Shown: positions 20,301 through 29,274, counted from the first letter of the stretch. The stretch is 64,000 nt of DNA from CAVUQH01 sp963774445 (GCA_963774445.1 CAVZFC010000029.1:496001-560000); one strand, 5' to 3'. The notes: generated by a model not told the origin, from the sequence alone. A program made the numbers and translations.

Positions 20301-22085
20301 ATGTACGAGTCGACCGACTCGTTGTTCCTGTCACTCAGGCAGCTCGCGCACAGCTTCGAGGCGGTGCGCACGCGGGTGAGGGTTTCGGCGGCGGCCAAGG
20401 AGCAGCTGACCCGGCTGGCCGGACGGCTGGGAGCCCCGGCGCTGCCACTGATCGTCCGGCGGCTGCACCAGGGCAACGACGAGGAGTCGCTCTGGGCGTT
20501 CGAGCTGCTGCTCGAGCTGGGCCGCGACGACGAGCTGCAGCCGCGCGTGGTCGACGCCCTGCGCGAGACGGCGGTCGACGCCGGTGCCAGCGAGACGGCC
20601 CGGCTCATGGCCATCGCCATGCTGTCCGAGATCGAAGTGGAGCCGGGCGAGATGAGCGACGAGTCGCGCGACGCGGTGCACGAGGGCTCGGTGCGCGAGC
20701 TGGCGCGGCACCTCGAGCAGCCGTGCGAGGTGGCGCGGGCGGCCGACCACCTGGTCCACGAGCTCGAGCCGATCGAGCTGCTCGAGCTGGTCGACAGCCT
20801 CTGCCGTCTGGTCGGCGACCGCGCGGGCGTGCTGGTCGACGAGCTCCTGGTGCGCGACGATGTCCACGAGCAGGTGCGCAGCGAGCTGGCGCGGCTGGTG
20901 GCGCCGGTGCGCGATCGCCGCCGTCGCGACCGCGGGCGGCGGACGCCGGCAGCGCGAGCCTGCCTGGGCGAGAAGCCGGGTGCCAGCCGGGTGCTGGTCG
21001 CGTCGCTGCCGATCAGCGGCAGTCGGCCGCCGCGGCGCCGCGCCATCTGCTGCGCGCTGTCCGAAGAGGGCCGCGTGATCGACGCGATGTACCGCGAAGA
21101 CTTCACCCCGCGCGGCGTCGACCGCGAGATCGTCCGCCCGCTCGAGCGCGACGGCTTCGCCTTCCGCGAGCTGCCGGCGGCCGACGCCGGAAGCCTGCTC
21201 GCCGGCGCCGCCAGCGCGACGCACCGCGACGGCCTGCCGTTGCCCCGAGCCTTCTTCCTCGGGCGCGACATCCTCGGCCTGTTCGACGAGCACGTCACCG
21301 CGCGCCGCCGCGACCTGGCGCGCGATCACGCCGGCCAGTTGCTCGCCCGCGGGCTGGATCTCCTGGCCGACGTCGGCCACGAGGCGGCGCGCGCGGCGCT
21401 GGAGCGCTACCGCCAGATCGCCCCCGACGACGCCGAGGGCGCCGCCGCGCTGGGCGCCTGTCTCCTCGCGGCCGACCAGGTCGACGCAGCGCTGGCCGAG
21501 CTGGTCCGCGCCACTCGCCTGGCGCCGGACGACCCGCGCCATCACTGGAACCTGGCGGCCGCCCACCACCGCGCCGGCCGCCGTGCCGCCTGCTACCTGG
21601 CGCTGCGCGACTACCTGCGCGCGCTGACCGACGGCACCGAGCCGCCCGCGCGGGCCGAGCTGGCGCGCGACTACACCGCCGAGTACGAGCGCCGCGCCCA
21701 CCTGGACTACCCGGGCGCCGACCCCGCGGCACTGGCCCGCGCCGACGAGCTGGTGCGCGAGGCCGAGGGGCTGCTCGGCCGCCGCCGGCTGGCCGACGCG
21801 CAGGCGACCTTGCGACGGGCGGTGCGCGAAGAGCCGCAGCACCACGGCGCGTGGACCCGGCTGGGCGAGCTGATCGCCCGCGCCACCGGCCGGATCGCCG
21901 AGGCGCGCGACTGCCTCGAGCGGGCACTGGCGCTGGCGCCCGGCGACGCGCGCGCGCGTGCCGCGCTGGCCAACCTGGCACCGGCATCAAAGAGCGCCGC
22001 GCCGTGCCGACCCGCGCGCCCACCGGCCAAACGAAAACGCCCCGCGCGAACGTCGCGCGGGGCGGGATTGTCTCGGCGGCGCTAG
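20301..22085 (+). CDS. TPR-repeat protein of unknown function
   Basis: 594 residues, soluble. The N-terminal 200 residues are helical and rich in LEL/ELVD repeats (HEAT-like). The middle (about 230-330) is an unrecognised alpha/beta region with RAICCALSEEGRVIDAMYRED and FFLGRDILGLFDEH. Residues 360-580 are TPRs (YRQIAPDDAEGAAALGACLL, ATRLAPDDPRHHWNLAAAHHR, LALAPGDARARAALA). The basic C-terminal tail (PAKRKRPARTSRG) coincides with a terminator hairpin that serves the convergent gene. It has its own promoter just upstream. Confidence 0.65.
   Translation: MYESTDSLFLSLRQLAHSFEAVRTRVRVSAAAKEQLTRLAGRLGAPALPLIVRRLHQGNDEESLWAFELLLELGRDDELQPRVVDALRETAVDAGASETARLMAIAMLSEIEVEPGEMSDESRDAVHEGSVRELARHLEQPCEVARAADHLVHELEPIELLELVDSLCRLVGDRAGVLVDELLVRDDVHEQVRSELARLVAPVRDRRRRDRGRRTPAARACLGEKPGASRVLVASLPISGSRPPRRRAICCALSEEGRVIDAMYREDFTPRGVDREIVRPLERDGFAFRELPAADAGSLLAGAASATHRDGLPLPRAFFLGRDILGLFDEHVTARRRDLARDHAGQLLARGLDLLADVGHEAARAALERYRQIAPDDAEGAAALGACLLAADQVDAALAELVRATRLAPDDPRHHWNLAAAHHRAGRRAACYLALRDYLRALTDGTEPPARAELARDYTAEYERRAHLDYPGADPAALARADELVREAEGLLGRRRLADAQATLRRAVREEPQHHGAWTRLGELIARATGRIAEARDCLERALALAPGDARARAALANLAPASKSAAPCRPARPPAKRKRPARTSRGAGLSRRR
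22029..22064 (-). terminator. Intrinsic terminator of the AgmX-type lipoprotein gene, embedded in the convergent gene
   Basis: 11-bp stem CGCCCCGCGCG/CGCGCGGGGCG (22038-22048 and 22054-22064, loop AACGT). On the minus strand it is followed by TTTTCGTTT. It lies inside the last 20 codons of the plus-strand TPR gene. Confidence 0.75.
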
Positions 22086-22103
22086 CCCGGACTGGTCGGC
22101 CGC

Positions 22104-23759
22104 CTACTGGGCGGCGGGGGCCGGGGACAGGGTGAACGGCTGCACCAGCGCGGTCACGCCCTTGAGCGTGCGACCGGGGAAGCGCCAGGCCTTGGCCCGA
22201 TCGACCAGACAGCCGCCGACCGCGGCCAGCCCCGCGGCGCCCTTGGCCGGGTCGCTGACGGCGCCGGTGACCTCGCCGGTGTCGGCGACCTGCACGGTGA
22301 GGGTGACGGTGCCGGCCAACTGCGGCTCGGCGCCGAGCACGCTCTCGTAGCACGCCTTGACCGCGTTGAGCCGCAGCTTGAGCAGCTTCTGCGTCTCGTC
22401 CTTGTCCAGCTTGCCCTTGCTCGGGTCGGCGTTGGCCTTGGTGTCGTCCAGGCGGCTCGCGTAGCCCTTGATCACGTCGGTGTCATCCTGGCCGGGAATC
22501 GCCAGGTAGTAGTCGTACAGCTTCTTGGCCGGCGCGTAGTAGCTCTCGTCCAGCGAGTGCGCGTACAGGGTGTGCAGCAGGGTCGCGTAGGTCTTGATCG
22601 CGTTGGTCATGTTGGCCGCGTCCTGCTTGCACGCGTCGCCGCACTCGGCCAGCTTCTGGTGGGCCGCGATCGCCGCGTCGGCGCAGCCGGCCGGGTCGCC
22701 GATCTTGAGCGAGTCGTAGGCCAGCTCGGCGCGGAAGATCACCTGGTCGCGGGCGGGAACCGGCTGGACCTTGCCGTCGAGCAACATCTTCAGCGTGACG
22801 GCGGCCAGATCTTCGTAGCCCGAGAACTCGTACCCCTTGGACAAGTTGTAGAGCGCCTTGTACTGGTCGCCCTTGTCGTCGCCGACGATCTGCATCTCCA
22901 TCTGCGCCGCCCGCTCGACGGGGACACCGGCGCGCGACAGGAACAGCAGGCTGTCGTTCTGCACCACCCGCTTGCCGGTGGCGCTCTTCCAGCCCGTGGC
23001 CGCGTAGACGATGGCCGGCGTCGACTCGGTGTAGCGGCGCTGGCGGAAGCGCACCCAGGCGAGCACGTAGGCGCCCATCGGATCCATCGGCGCCGCGAGC
23101 TGCCAGCCCTCGACCACCTTGGCGGCGTCGGTGAGCTTGTTCTGCGACAGGTAGATGTTGGCCAGCCAGATCTTGGCGTTGCTCGCGCCCTCGGCGGCGA
23201 ACCGCTGCGCGATCTCGGCATACGCCTTGGCCGCGGCGTCCTGGTTGCCCAGGGTCAGCTCGGCGACCGACAGCAGCTTGAGGGTGACCTCGTCGGCCTT
23301 GCCCTCACCCGCCTTCTCGTACGCCTTGCGCAGCGCATCGCGCGCCTCGGTGCGCAGCGCGGTGACCTGCTCGTCGAGCTTGGCCTTCTTGGCGTCGTCC
23401 GGCTCCTTGCGCGCCTTGGCCGCGACCGTCCTGGACTCTTGCCAGGCCAGGCCGGCCAGGATCTGCAGGTCGGGCACCGACGCCTTGTCCTTGGCGGCGA
23501 TCTTGCGCTGCTTCTTCAGGTTCGCCCGCTTGGGAATGGAGATCTTCCACATCCCCGGCAGCCCGAGTGCCTCCGGTTCGAAGCGCATGCCCTGCACGGC
23601 GGCCGGCTCGTACTTGAAGACCTCGTCCTGGGTCGCCGGGGCCGGCGGCGCGGTCGGGTTGTCCGGAACCGGCGGCTTCTCGACCGTTCCGCCACCGCAT
23701 CCGGCGACGGTCAGGCACGAGAGTGCGAGGGCTGCGAGTAGCTTCTCCAATTTGATCAC
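22104..23759 (-). CDS. Lipoprotein with TPR region and AgmX/PglI-type C-terminal domain
   Basis: 551 residues from GTG 23759, which has GGGAG seven bases upstream. The signal peptide ends in the lipobox TVAGC, followed by a Pro-rich linker. Residues about 90-430 are helical with TPR-like spacing (ELTLGNQDAAAKAYAEIAQRFA, YNLSKGYEFSGYEDLA). The last 100 residues (AVKACYESVLGAEPQLAGTV, GEVTGAV, CLVDRAKAWRFP) match the AgmX/PglI C-terminal, TonB-like domain linked to gliding motility and envelope complexes in myxobacteria. Divergent from the DUF4266 gene. Confidence 0.8.
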   Translation of the reverse strand: MIKLEKLLAALALSCLTVAGCGGGTVEKPPVPDNPTAPPAPATQDEVFKYEPAAVQGMRFEPEALGLPGMWKISIPKRANLKKQRKIAAKDKASVPDLQILAGLAWQESRTVAAKARKEPDDAKKAKLDEQVTALRTEARDALRKAYEKAGEGKADEVTLKLLSVAELTLGNQDAAAKAYAEIAQRFAAEGASNAKIWLANIYLSQNKLTDAAKVVEGWQLAAPMDPMGAYVLAWVRFRQRRYTESTPAIVYAATGWKSATGKRVVQNDSLLFLSRAGVPVERAAQMEMQIVGDDKGDQYKALYNLSKGYEFSGYEDLAAVTLKMLLDGKVQPVPARDQVIFRAELAYDSLKIGDPAGCADAAIAAHQKLAECGDACKQDAANMTNAIKTYATLLHTLYAHSLDESYYAPAKKLYDYYLAIPGQDDTDVIKGYASRLDDTKANADPSKGKLDKDETQKLLKLRLNAVKACYESVLGAEPQLAGTVTLTVQVADTGEVTGAVSDPAKGAAGLAAVGGCLVDRAKAWRFPGRTLKGVTALVQPFTLSPAPAAQ

Positions 23760-23914
23760 GGTGGGGCTCCCTGGCTGTCTCGGGAAACGCGGAACGTCCT
23801 CGATCCTTACGGTTCGCGTGAAATACCACGGGCCGGCCCCCGAGATAAAGTCACGTGGGAATTTCGTCACATACGTGCGAAGGAGGGGGCTTCCAGGGTA
23901 CAGTGCGGAGCCCG
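23760..23914. promoter_or_regulatory. Divergent promoter region
   Basis: 155 bases between divergent genes. Contains cacgtg at about 23862 and cacatacgtg at about 23869-23878, a near-repeat of a CACGTG-type dyad that could bind a regulator. TACAGT at 23899-23904 may be the -10 of the DUF4266 gene. No convincing -35 seen on either strand. Confidence 0.3.
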
Positions 23915-24127
23915 ATGTACCGCGCCTGGGTGATGGCCATTCTCCTCGCGACCTCGGCGGCCGGCTGCGCCGGAGTGAAGCCGTACCAGCGCGAGAATCT
24001 GTCCCGACGGTCGATGACCGCCGACCGCGACAAGGGCGAGCGCCGCTTCGAGCAGCACCTGCGCGGCTCTCGCGAGGGGGCCGACGGCGGCACCGGCGAG
24101 CCGGGCGGGGGCTGCGGGTGCAACTGA
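23915..24127 (+). CDS. DUF4266 small lipoprotein
   Basis: 70 residues. The signal peptide ends in the lipobox SAAGC. The mature part begins AGVKPYQRENLSRRSM, the DUF4266 signature, and ends in a Gly-rich tail with GGCGCN. A GGAG lies four bases before ATG 23915. DUF4266 and DUF3570 genes are usually adjacent, as here (overlap of 10 bases). Precise role unknown; such clusters are often linked to redox or flavin-modification genes, none of which is present here. Confidence 0.8.
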   Translation: MYRAWVMAILLATSAAGCAGVKPYQRENLSRRSMTADRDKGERRFEQHLRGSREGADGGTGEPGGGCGCN

Positions 24128-25209
24128 CCGCTCCCGCGGCTGCGCTGGTGACGCTGGCGCTGGCGGCCGCCGCGACCCCGGCCGGCGCCGACGGCGAGCT
24201 GGCCGTGCGCGGCGCCTACTACAAGGAGCGGTCGACCCGGGTCGAGCAGCCGATGCTCGACGGCCGCTTCGACGTCGGCGACGACGCCGAGGTCGACACC
24301 CACGTCCTGATCGATGCCATCACCTCGGCGTCGGTGGCCTCCGGCGCCGCCGGCACGCCGTTCACCGAGCACCGCTGGGAGGTCGGCGCCGGCTTCAGCC
24401 GGCAGCTGGGCAACCTGCGCCTGGGTGGGCTGGGCCGCTACTCGACGGAGTCGGACTACCGGTCGTTCTTCGGCGGCGTCAACGGCCAGCTCGCGCTGGC
24501 CGACAAGAACACCGTCCTCGGACTGGCGATCAACGCCGGCAGGGACCACGCCACCAACGGCGGCCTCCAGGGCGGCCTGATGCAAAGGGTCGAAGGCAAC
24601 CTCACCACGCTGATGGGGTCGGCGTCGATCAGCCAGCTGCTGACGCCGAACTCGCTGGTCGGCGTCACGTACGACTTCGCCTGGCTGGAGGGTTTCCAGC
24701 AGAACCCGTACCGCACCGTGATCGCCGGAGGTGTGCCGGCGGCCGAGCGCCACCCCGACCGCCGCCTGCGCCACGCCTTCTTCGCCAGCGCGAAGGATTA
24801 CGTGCCGCAGACCGGGTTGACGCTGATCGCCGGCTACCGCTACTACTTCGACGACTGGGGCATCCAGGCACACACGCCCGAGCTGCGCCTCGTGCAGGCG
24901 CTGCCGCGAGAGGCCTCCCTGGCCCTGCGCTTTCGCTACTACTGGCAGAGCAAGGCCGACTTCTACAAGGAGATCTACGACTCCAACGATCCGATGGTCG
25001 AGCCGTACCTGTCGGACGACGTCAAGCTGTCGCACTTCGACGGCCAGACCTACGGCGCCCAGCTCGACCTGCCGCTGTCGGCCCTCGGCTTGACCGGCGA
25101 CCGCGGCGATATCCGCGCGACCGCCGTGTTCGAGTATCTCGTGCAGAACAACCGCTTCGGCGACGGCGTCGTCGCACAGATGGCCCTCACCGTCCCGTTC
25201 AGGTACTAA
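24118..25209 (+). CDS. DUF3570 outer-membrane-type protein
   Basis: 363 residues from GTG 24118, which overlaps the DUF4266 gene. Sec signal peptide (cleavage after AGADG near 25). The mature start GELAVRGAYYKERSTRVEQP and the VDTHVLIDAITSAS segment are typical of DUF3570. Alternating strands with aromatic girdles (RYYFDDWGI, LRFRYYWQSKADFY) and a final Phe-Arg-Tyr point to a beta-barrel in the outer membrane. Co-translated with its DUF4266 partner. Confidence 0.82.
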   Translation: MQLTAPAAALVTLALAAAATPAGADGELAVRGAYYKERSTRVEQPMLDGRFDVGDDAEVDTHVLIDAITSASVASGAAGTPFTEHRWEVGAGFSRQLGNLRLGGLGRYSTESDYRSFFGGVNGQLALADKNTVLGLAINAGRDHATNGGLQGGLMQRVEGNLTTLMGSASISQLLTPNSLVGVTYDFAWLEGFQQNPYRTVIAGGVPAAERHPDRRLRHAFFASAKDYVPQTGLTLIAGYRYYFDDWGIQAHTPELRLVQALPREASLALRFRYYWQSKADFYKEIYDSNDPMVEPYLSDDVKLSHFDGQTYGAQLDLPLSALGLTGDRGDIRATAVFEYLVQNNRFGDGVVAQMALTVPFRY

Positions 25210-25212
25210 GCT
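25207..25212 (+). promoter_or_regulatory. -10 box (TAAGCT) overlapping a stop codon
   Basis: TAAGCT includes the TAA stop of the DUF3570 gene and lies seven bases before ATG 25220, so the next gene may have its own leaderless promoter. Confidence 0.4.
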
Positions 25213-25219
25213 GTCTGCC

Positions 25220-25768
25220 ATGCGCCCCGCCCTGCTCCTCGTCCTCCTCGCCCTGCCCGCCGCCTGCGGCGACGACACCCCGTGCGGCCCCGGCGACGCC
25301 CCGGACAACGGGCTGGTCGCCGACCTCGGCGGCGGCGATCAGCTGACCTTCGGCAGCTTCACCTCGTCGGCCAACAACGACTGCTCGGTCGCCGGCTCGC
25401 CCACCAGCCTGACCGTCAACGGCGTGCAGATGGGCCAGCCGAGCTTCCACGTGACCTTCTGCCTGCCCCGCCCGGACCAGATCGGCGGCGCGGCGATCGA
25501 GCTCACCGACGACAGCCGCGTGCAGGTGATCAACATCAACGCCGATCTCGGCGGCGGCTGCCTGCTGACGATGGACCCCGCAGGCTCGCCCTCCGGCACC
25601 ATCACCTTCGTCGGCTACTGCAGCGACGGCAGCGACCCGGCCGGCTACGCCATCCAGCTCGCCGGCACCGTGCCCGGCTTCCGCACCTGCACCGGCGGCG
25701 ACGCCGGCTCGCAGTCGACGCCGGTCGACATCGCCCTCTCCGGCACCACCTCCGTCACCGCCCTCTAG
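25220..25768 (+). CDS. Hypothetical Cys-containing lipoprotein
   Basis: 182 residues with signal peptide and lipobox LPAAC (Cys near 16). The mature protein is beta-rich with about ten Cys and a closing ALSGTTSVTAL. No known domain recognised. Its last four codons and stop lie inside a 14-bp sequence that is repeated at 25962-25975, beyond the adjacent MITE-like element. Confidence 0.65.
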   Translation: MRPALLLVLLALPAACGDDTPCGPGDAPDNGLVADLGGGDQLTFGSFTSSANNDCSVAGSPTSLTVNGVQMGQPSFHVTFCLPRPDQIGGAAIELTDDSRVQVININADLGGGCLLTMDPAGSPSGTITFVGYCSDGSDPAGYAIQLAGTVPGFRTCTGGDAGSQSTPVDIALSGTTSVTAL

Positions 25769-25975
25769 CCTTCCTCTCTGACGATTCGTCACATCTCGGC
25801 CAGATGGGCCGACATCCTCCGTATCCGGTCTCCCTGAGCAAAGGTCGCGCGAAGCGCGGCCGTCGTCGAAGGGAGCGGACGTTGCGCCCTTCGACAAGCT
25901 CAGGGCGACCGGAAATGACGCCGATACGCGCTGGCTGGAGAGATGTGACGAATCATCAGAGCCGCCCTCTAGCCT
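25758..25975. mobile_element. MITE-like element with flanking direct repeats
   Basis: Terminal inverted repeats of 22 bases with one mismatch at 25776-25797 and 25940-25961 (outer sequence CTCTGAYGATTCGTCACATC). The pair is flanked by an exact 14-bp direct repeat CCGCCCTCTAGCCT (25758-25771 and 25962-25975), separated from the left end by four bases. Inside, TCCGGTC.CCCTGAGC (25824-25839) pairs with 25898-25913, and GTCGAAGGG (25865-25873) pairs with CCCTTCGAC (25887-25895). The inner CTTCGACAAGCTCAGG resembles a motif widespread in proteobacterial intergenic repeats. No transposase ORF, so non-autonomous. Confidence 0.65.
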
Positions 25976-25985
25976 CGCGGGGCTG

Positions 25986-27608
25986 CTACTTCTTCTCCGC
26001 CGCCAGCTCGCGGACGGCGTCGACCAGCGGACCGAGGGCGGCGCGCGCGGCTTCGCGGGCGGTGTCGGACGGGGCGATCAGCTTGGCCAGCGCGGGACCG
26101 AAAGTGTAGTAGCTCTCGACCAAGAGCTCGCCGGTCACGGTCTTGCGCAGGTAGCGATCGCGGAAGCTGCGCAGCATCGTGACGTCGGCGTCCATCAGCG
26201 AGCCGTAGGCGGCGGTGGCCACGAAGCAGGCATCGACCCGCCCCGGGTCGCGCTGCGGCGTCAGCGCGTGGACCGTGACGATGTCGCCCAGGTTGCCGCA
26301 GGCGTCGTAGGCGCGCACGCCGACGTAGTAGTTGGTGCGCGGCTCGAGCTCGGGGATGACGAAGCTCTGCTCGGCGCCCGGATCGACCGGCTTGACCACC
26401 GTGGCGATCGGCGTGGCGGTGCCCCAGTTGGCCTCGGTCAGCGCCTCGCCGGCGAGGATGCGGACGTCGTAGCCGGCCACGCGCCCGCCGTCGGGCGGAT
26501 CGGCCGGGGCGACGAACGACACGGTCATATCGGTGGCGGTCATGTCGACCACGGTCAGCTCGCTGGCGGTCGCCGGAGCCTGCTGATCGACGGTGGGCCG
26601 CGCCGACACCTTCACCCGGTACATCGAGCCGCCGTCGTCGACCAGGAGCAGCCGCGACGCGCCCGAGCCCGGCGTCCCCTCGGTGATGGTGCCGTCGGGC
26701 AGGTTGAGCGTGCCGGTCGTGCCGTCCGGGTCGCCGTAGCCGACGTACTCCATCGAGCTGGCGCTGGTCTGGCCGTCGCTCAAGCTGAACGGCACCCGGT
26801 AGACCACCGACGGCTGCCCGCGGTACGGCAGGCCGTACTGCGACCACGGGATGCCGCTCGGCGCCGGGTAGTCGTAAAAGGTGTTCTGATCGAACTCCTT
26901 GTTGACCTCGACCCAGACCACGTAATTGCCGGCCGGCAGGTTGTCGGGCATCGCCCACGACACCTCGAAGTTGTCGCCGCCCGGAGGCGTCGCCCGCGAC
27001 ACCTGATCGAACGGATTCATGCCGGCGTAGCTGCCGACGTCGTCGCTGTCGATGCCCGCCACCGACGCCAGGTCCGAGCGCGGTGGGTAGAGGCTGGTGT
27101 TGCCGGTCGACATCAACCCTTTGTCGGTATAGACGGTGGAGGCGCAGCTCTGCGCGTCCCAGGCCGGCTCGCCATCCTGCAGCGGGCGGCAGTAGAACGA
27201 CTCGGCCGACGACTGGCCCAGCGGATGGGACAGGTTGGTGTCGTCGCCGTTCTGGAAGTCGACCTCCGGCCAGTTCATGAGGCTGCCGTCGTCCCACGTG
27301 TGCCGGTGGGCCCAGACGGGAAAGACCGTGGTCCGGCGCCCGTACGGCCAGCGCCACGCGGAGTTGAACTCCATCATCCCGGGGCGATTGCCCAGGCCGT
27401 AGCTACCGGTGGTCCGCGTGATGTACATCGTGTCGATGTAGTTGCCGGTGTCGTCCTCGAGCCAGACCACCATCTGCAGATTGTCGGTTGGCAGCAGGTC
27501 GACCTGGACCACCCGGCACATGCCGTCACCGGCGGCGGCGGGAGCTTCGGTCTCGGGGCCGAGCGCGAGGGCGAGCGGCAGAGCGACCAGCGCGGAGAGC
27601 AAGCGCAT
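25986..27608 (-). CDS. DUF2271-like / fibronectin-III protein with CFI-box C-terminus
   Basis: 540 residues from ATG 27608; signal peptide ending near APAAAG. The N-terminal part (about 30-130) contains VVWLEDDTGNYIDTMYITR, as in DUF2271 proteins. A fibronectin-III-like domain lies near 355-450. The C-terminus has ACFVATAAYGSLMDADV, the CFI-box, followed by a helical segment, a C-terminal signature of myxobacterial and related secreted proteins thought to guide surface processing. AATAAT lies six bases before the ATG. DUF2271 genes are often near DUF4266/DUF3570 genes, as here. Confidence 0.75.
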   Translation of the reverse strand: MRLLSALVALPLALALGPETEAPAAAGDGMCRVVQVDLLPTDNLQMVVWLEDDTGNYIDTMYITRTTGSYGLGNRPGMMEFNSAWRWPYGRRTTVFPVWAHRHTWDDGSLMNWPEVDFQNGDDTNLSHPLGQSSAESFYCRPLQDGEPAWDAQSCASTVYTDKGLMSTGNTSLYPPRSDLASVAGIDSDDVGSYAGMNPFDQVSRATPPGGDNFEVSWAMPDNLPAGNYVVWVEVNKEFDQNTFYDYPAPSGIPWSQYGLPYRGQPSVVYRVPFSLSDGQTSASSMEYVGYGDPDGTTGTLNLPDGTITEGTPGSGASRLLLVDDGGSMYRVKVSARPTVDQQAPATASELTVVDMTATDMTVSFVAPADPPDGGRVAGYDVRILAGEALTEANWGTATPIATVVKPVDPGAEQSFVIPELEPRTNYYVGVRAYDACGNLGDIVTVHALTPQRDPGRVDACFVATAAYGSLMDADVTMLRSFRDRYLRKTVTGELLVESYYTFGPALAKLIAPSDTAREAARAALGPLVDAVRELAAEKK

Positions 27609-27614
27609 CCGCCG

Positions 27615-27620
27615 ATTATT
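27615..27620 (-). promoter_or_regulatory. -10-like box (AATAAT) of the CFI-box gene
   Basis: AATAAT-N6-ATG, the same spacing as the TANNNT boxes elsewhere in the window. Confidence 0.35.
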
Positions 27621-27690
27621 GCGCACCCAGCCGGTGCGGCAAGGTGCGCGGCCCCACAGCTGTCCCGCTCTCCCTGTCAGAGGGAGCCGG

Positions 27691-27696
27691 TACCGT
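27691..27696 (+). promoter_or_regulatory. -10 box (TACCGT) of the exonuclease gene
   Basis: TACCGT-N6-GTG. The GTG at 27703 has no ribosome binding site at a useful distance. Confidence 0.45.
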
Positions 27697-27702
27697 GCGG
27701 GC

Positions 27703-28428
27703 GTGGGCAAGCCCACCGGATATCTGGTCCTGGACATCGAGACCGTCCCCGACCCGCGCCTCTGGCACCGGCCCGAGCTGCCGCACGGCCAGGAGGCGCC
27801 GTTCCCGCCGATCTACGCCCATCAGGTGATCGTCGTCGGCTGCATGTGGCTGGACCCCAGCTACCGGATGATGCGCCTCGGCGTCTTCGCCGAAGACGCC
27901 GACGAGCAGGGAATCATTGACAGTTTTTCCCGCTTCGTCGACCGCCACCGGCCCGCGCTGGTGACCTACAACGGCCGCACCTTCGACCTCCCGGTGCTGG
28001 CCCTCAGGTCCCTCCACCACGGCGTGCCGATGCCCTGGTACTACCAGGAGCGCGGCCTGCGCTACCGCTACAGCGAAGAAGGGCACATCGATCTGTGCGA
28101 CTGGCTGGCCGACCACGGCGCCACGCGCTCCGGCTCGCTCGACGCCCTGGCCCGGCTGATCGGCCTGCCGGGCAAGATCGGCGTGGACGGCTCGCAGATC
28201 GAGGGCCTGCACCGGGCCGGCAAGCTGACCGAAATCCAGCACTACTGCCTGGGCGACGTGGTCCAGACCGCGCTCCTGTTCCTCCGCTTCCGCCTGCTGC
28301 AGGGGGTGCTGGACCGGGACCGCTACCGCGCCGCGGTCGAGGCGATGACCGAGCAGCTGCGCGCCGACCTGCGGATTCGCGAGCTGATGCAGGCGGTCGA
28401 CGGTGGCCGCCTCCTCGACGCCGCCTGA
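27703..28428 (+). CDS. Predicted 3'-5' exonuclease, PolB-like RNase H fold
   Basis: 241 residues. Acidic metal-site motifs of DEDD exonucleases: LVLDIETVPD near the N-terminus, YNGRTFDLPVL near 88-98 and HYCLGDVVQTALLFLRF near 180-196. This is the PolB-exo2 type (PF10108 style), thought to process nucleic acids. The GTG start is set by TACCGT six bases upstream. First gene of a short run with mpg and a ferredoxin. Confidence 0.78.
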   Translation: MGKPTGYLVLDIETVPDPRLWHRPELPHGQEAPFPPIYAHQVIVVGCMWLDPSYRMMRLGVFAEDADEQGIIDSFSRFVDRHRPALVTYNGRTFDLPVLALRSLHHGVPMPWYYQERGLRYRYSEEGHIDLCDWLADHGATRSGSLDALARLIGLPGKIGVDGSQIEGLHRAGKLTEIQHYCLGDVVQTALLFLRFRLLQGVLDRDRYRAAVEAMTEQLRADLRIRELMQAVDGGRLLDAA

Positions 28429-28437
28429 TTGTCGGCG

Positions 28438-29025
28438 ATGGCTGCGCAGGCTAAACCGGTCGGCGTGAACGCCCGGCTCGCAGGCCGCTTCTATCGCCGA
28501 GATCCCGAGACGCTGGCCCGGTCGCTGCTGGGCGCGCTGCTCGTGCACGGCGATCGCGCCGGGATGATCGTCGAGACCGAGGCGTACCTGGGGCCCGACG
28601 ACGCCGCGTCCCACGCCCGCTTCGGCCAAACCAAGCGCAACGCGGTGATGTTCGGGCCCGGCGGCGTCTCCTACGTCTATCTCTGCTACGGCATGTACGA
28701 CCTGTTCAACGTCGTCGCCGGGCGTGACGGCGAAGCGGGCGCGGTGCTGGTGCGCGCGCTGGCGCCCGCGCGCGGGCTCGACGACGACCCCAAGGTGGCG
28801 CGCGGCCCGGGCAAGCTCACCCGCGCGCTGGGGATCACGCGCGCGCACACCGGGCTCGATCTCGGCACCAGCGACGAGGTCTACCTCGAGCGCGGCCGGC
28901 GCATCGCCCCGGAGCGCGTCGCCGTCGGCCCGCGGGTCGGCGTCGACTACGCCGGCGACTGGGCCGGGGCGCCGCTGCGCTTTTGGATCGACGGGCACCC
29001 GGCGGTGTCGGGGAAGCGGCGCTGA
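28438..29025 (+). CDS. mpg: 3-methyladenine DNA glycosylase (AAG/MPG family)
   Basis: Removes alkylated purines from DNA. 195 residues. Motifs: LARSLLGALLVH, IVETEAYLGPDDAASHA (catalytic Glu in ETEAY, about 43), FGPGGVSYVYLCYGMYDLFNVV, and ARGPGKLTRALGI. Normal length for bacterial AAG proteins. Starts ten bases after the exonuclease gene and its stop overlaps the ferredoxin ATG by one base, so it is an operon. Confidence 0.93.
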   Translation: MAAQAKPVGVNARLAGRFYRRDPETLARSLLGALLVHGDRAGMIVETEAYLGPDDAASHARFGQTKRNAVMFGPGGVSYVYLCYGMYDLFNVVAGRDGEAGAVLVRALAPARGLDDDPKVARGPGKLTRALGITRAHTGLDLGTSDEVYLERGRRIAPERVAVGPRVGVDYAGDWAGAPLRFWIDGHPAVSGKRR

Positions 29026-29274
29026 TGGCCCGCGTCGTCTTCAAGGGTACCGGACGCCAGGACGAGGCGCGCCCGGGCGAGAGCGTGTTCGAGGTCGCGC
29101 GGCGGCTCGAGGTCGCGGTCGAGACCTCGTGCGTCGGCCAGGGCACCTGCGGCCTCTGCCGGATCAAGGTGATCGCCGGCGAACAGCTGCTCGCTCCGTA
29201 CACCGACGTCGAGGAGAAACACCTGGGCAACGTCTACTGGCTGACCAAGGTGCGCCTGTCGTGTCAGGCGCGCC

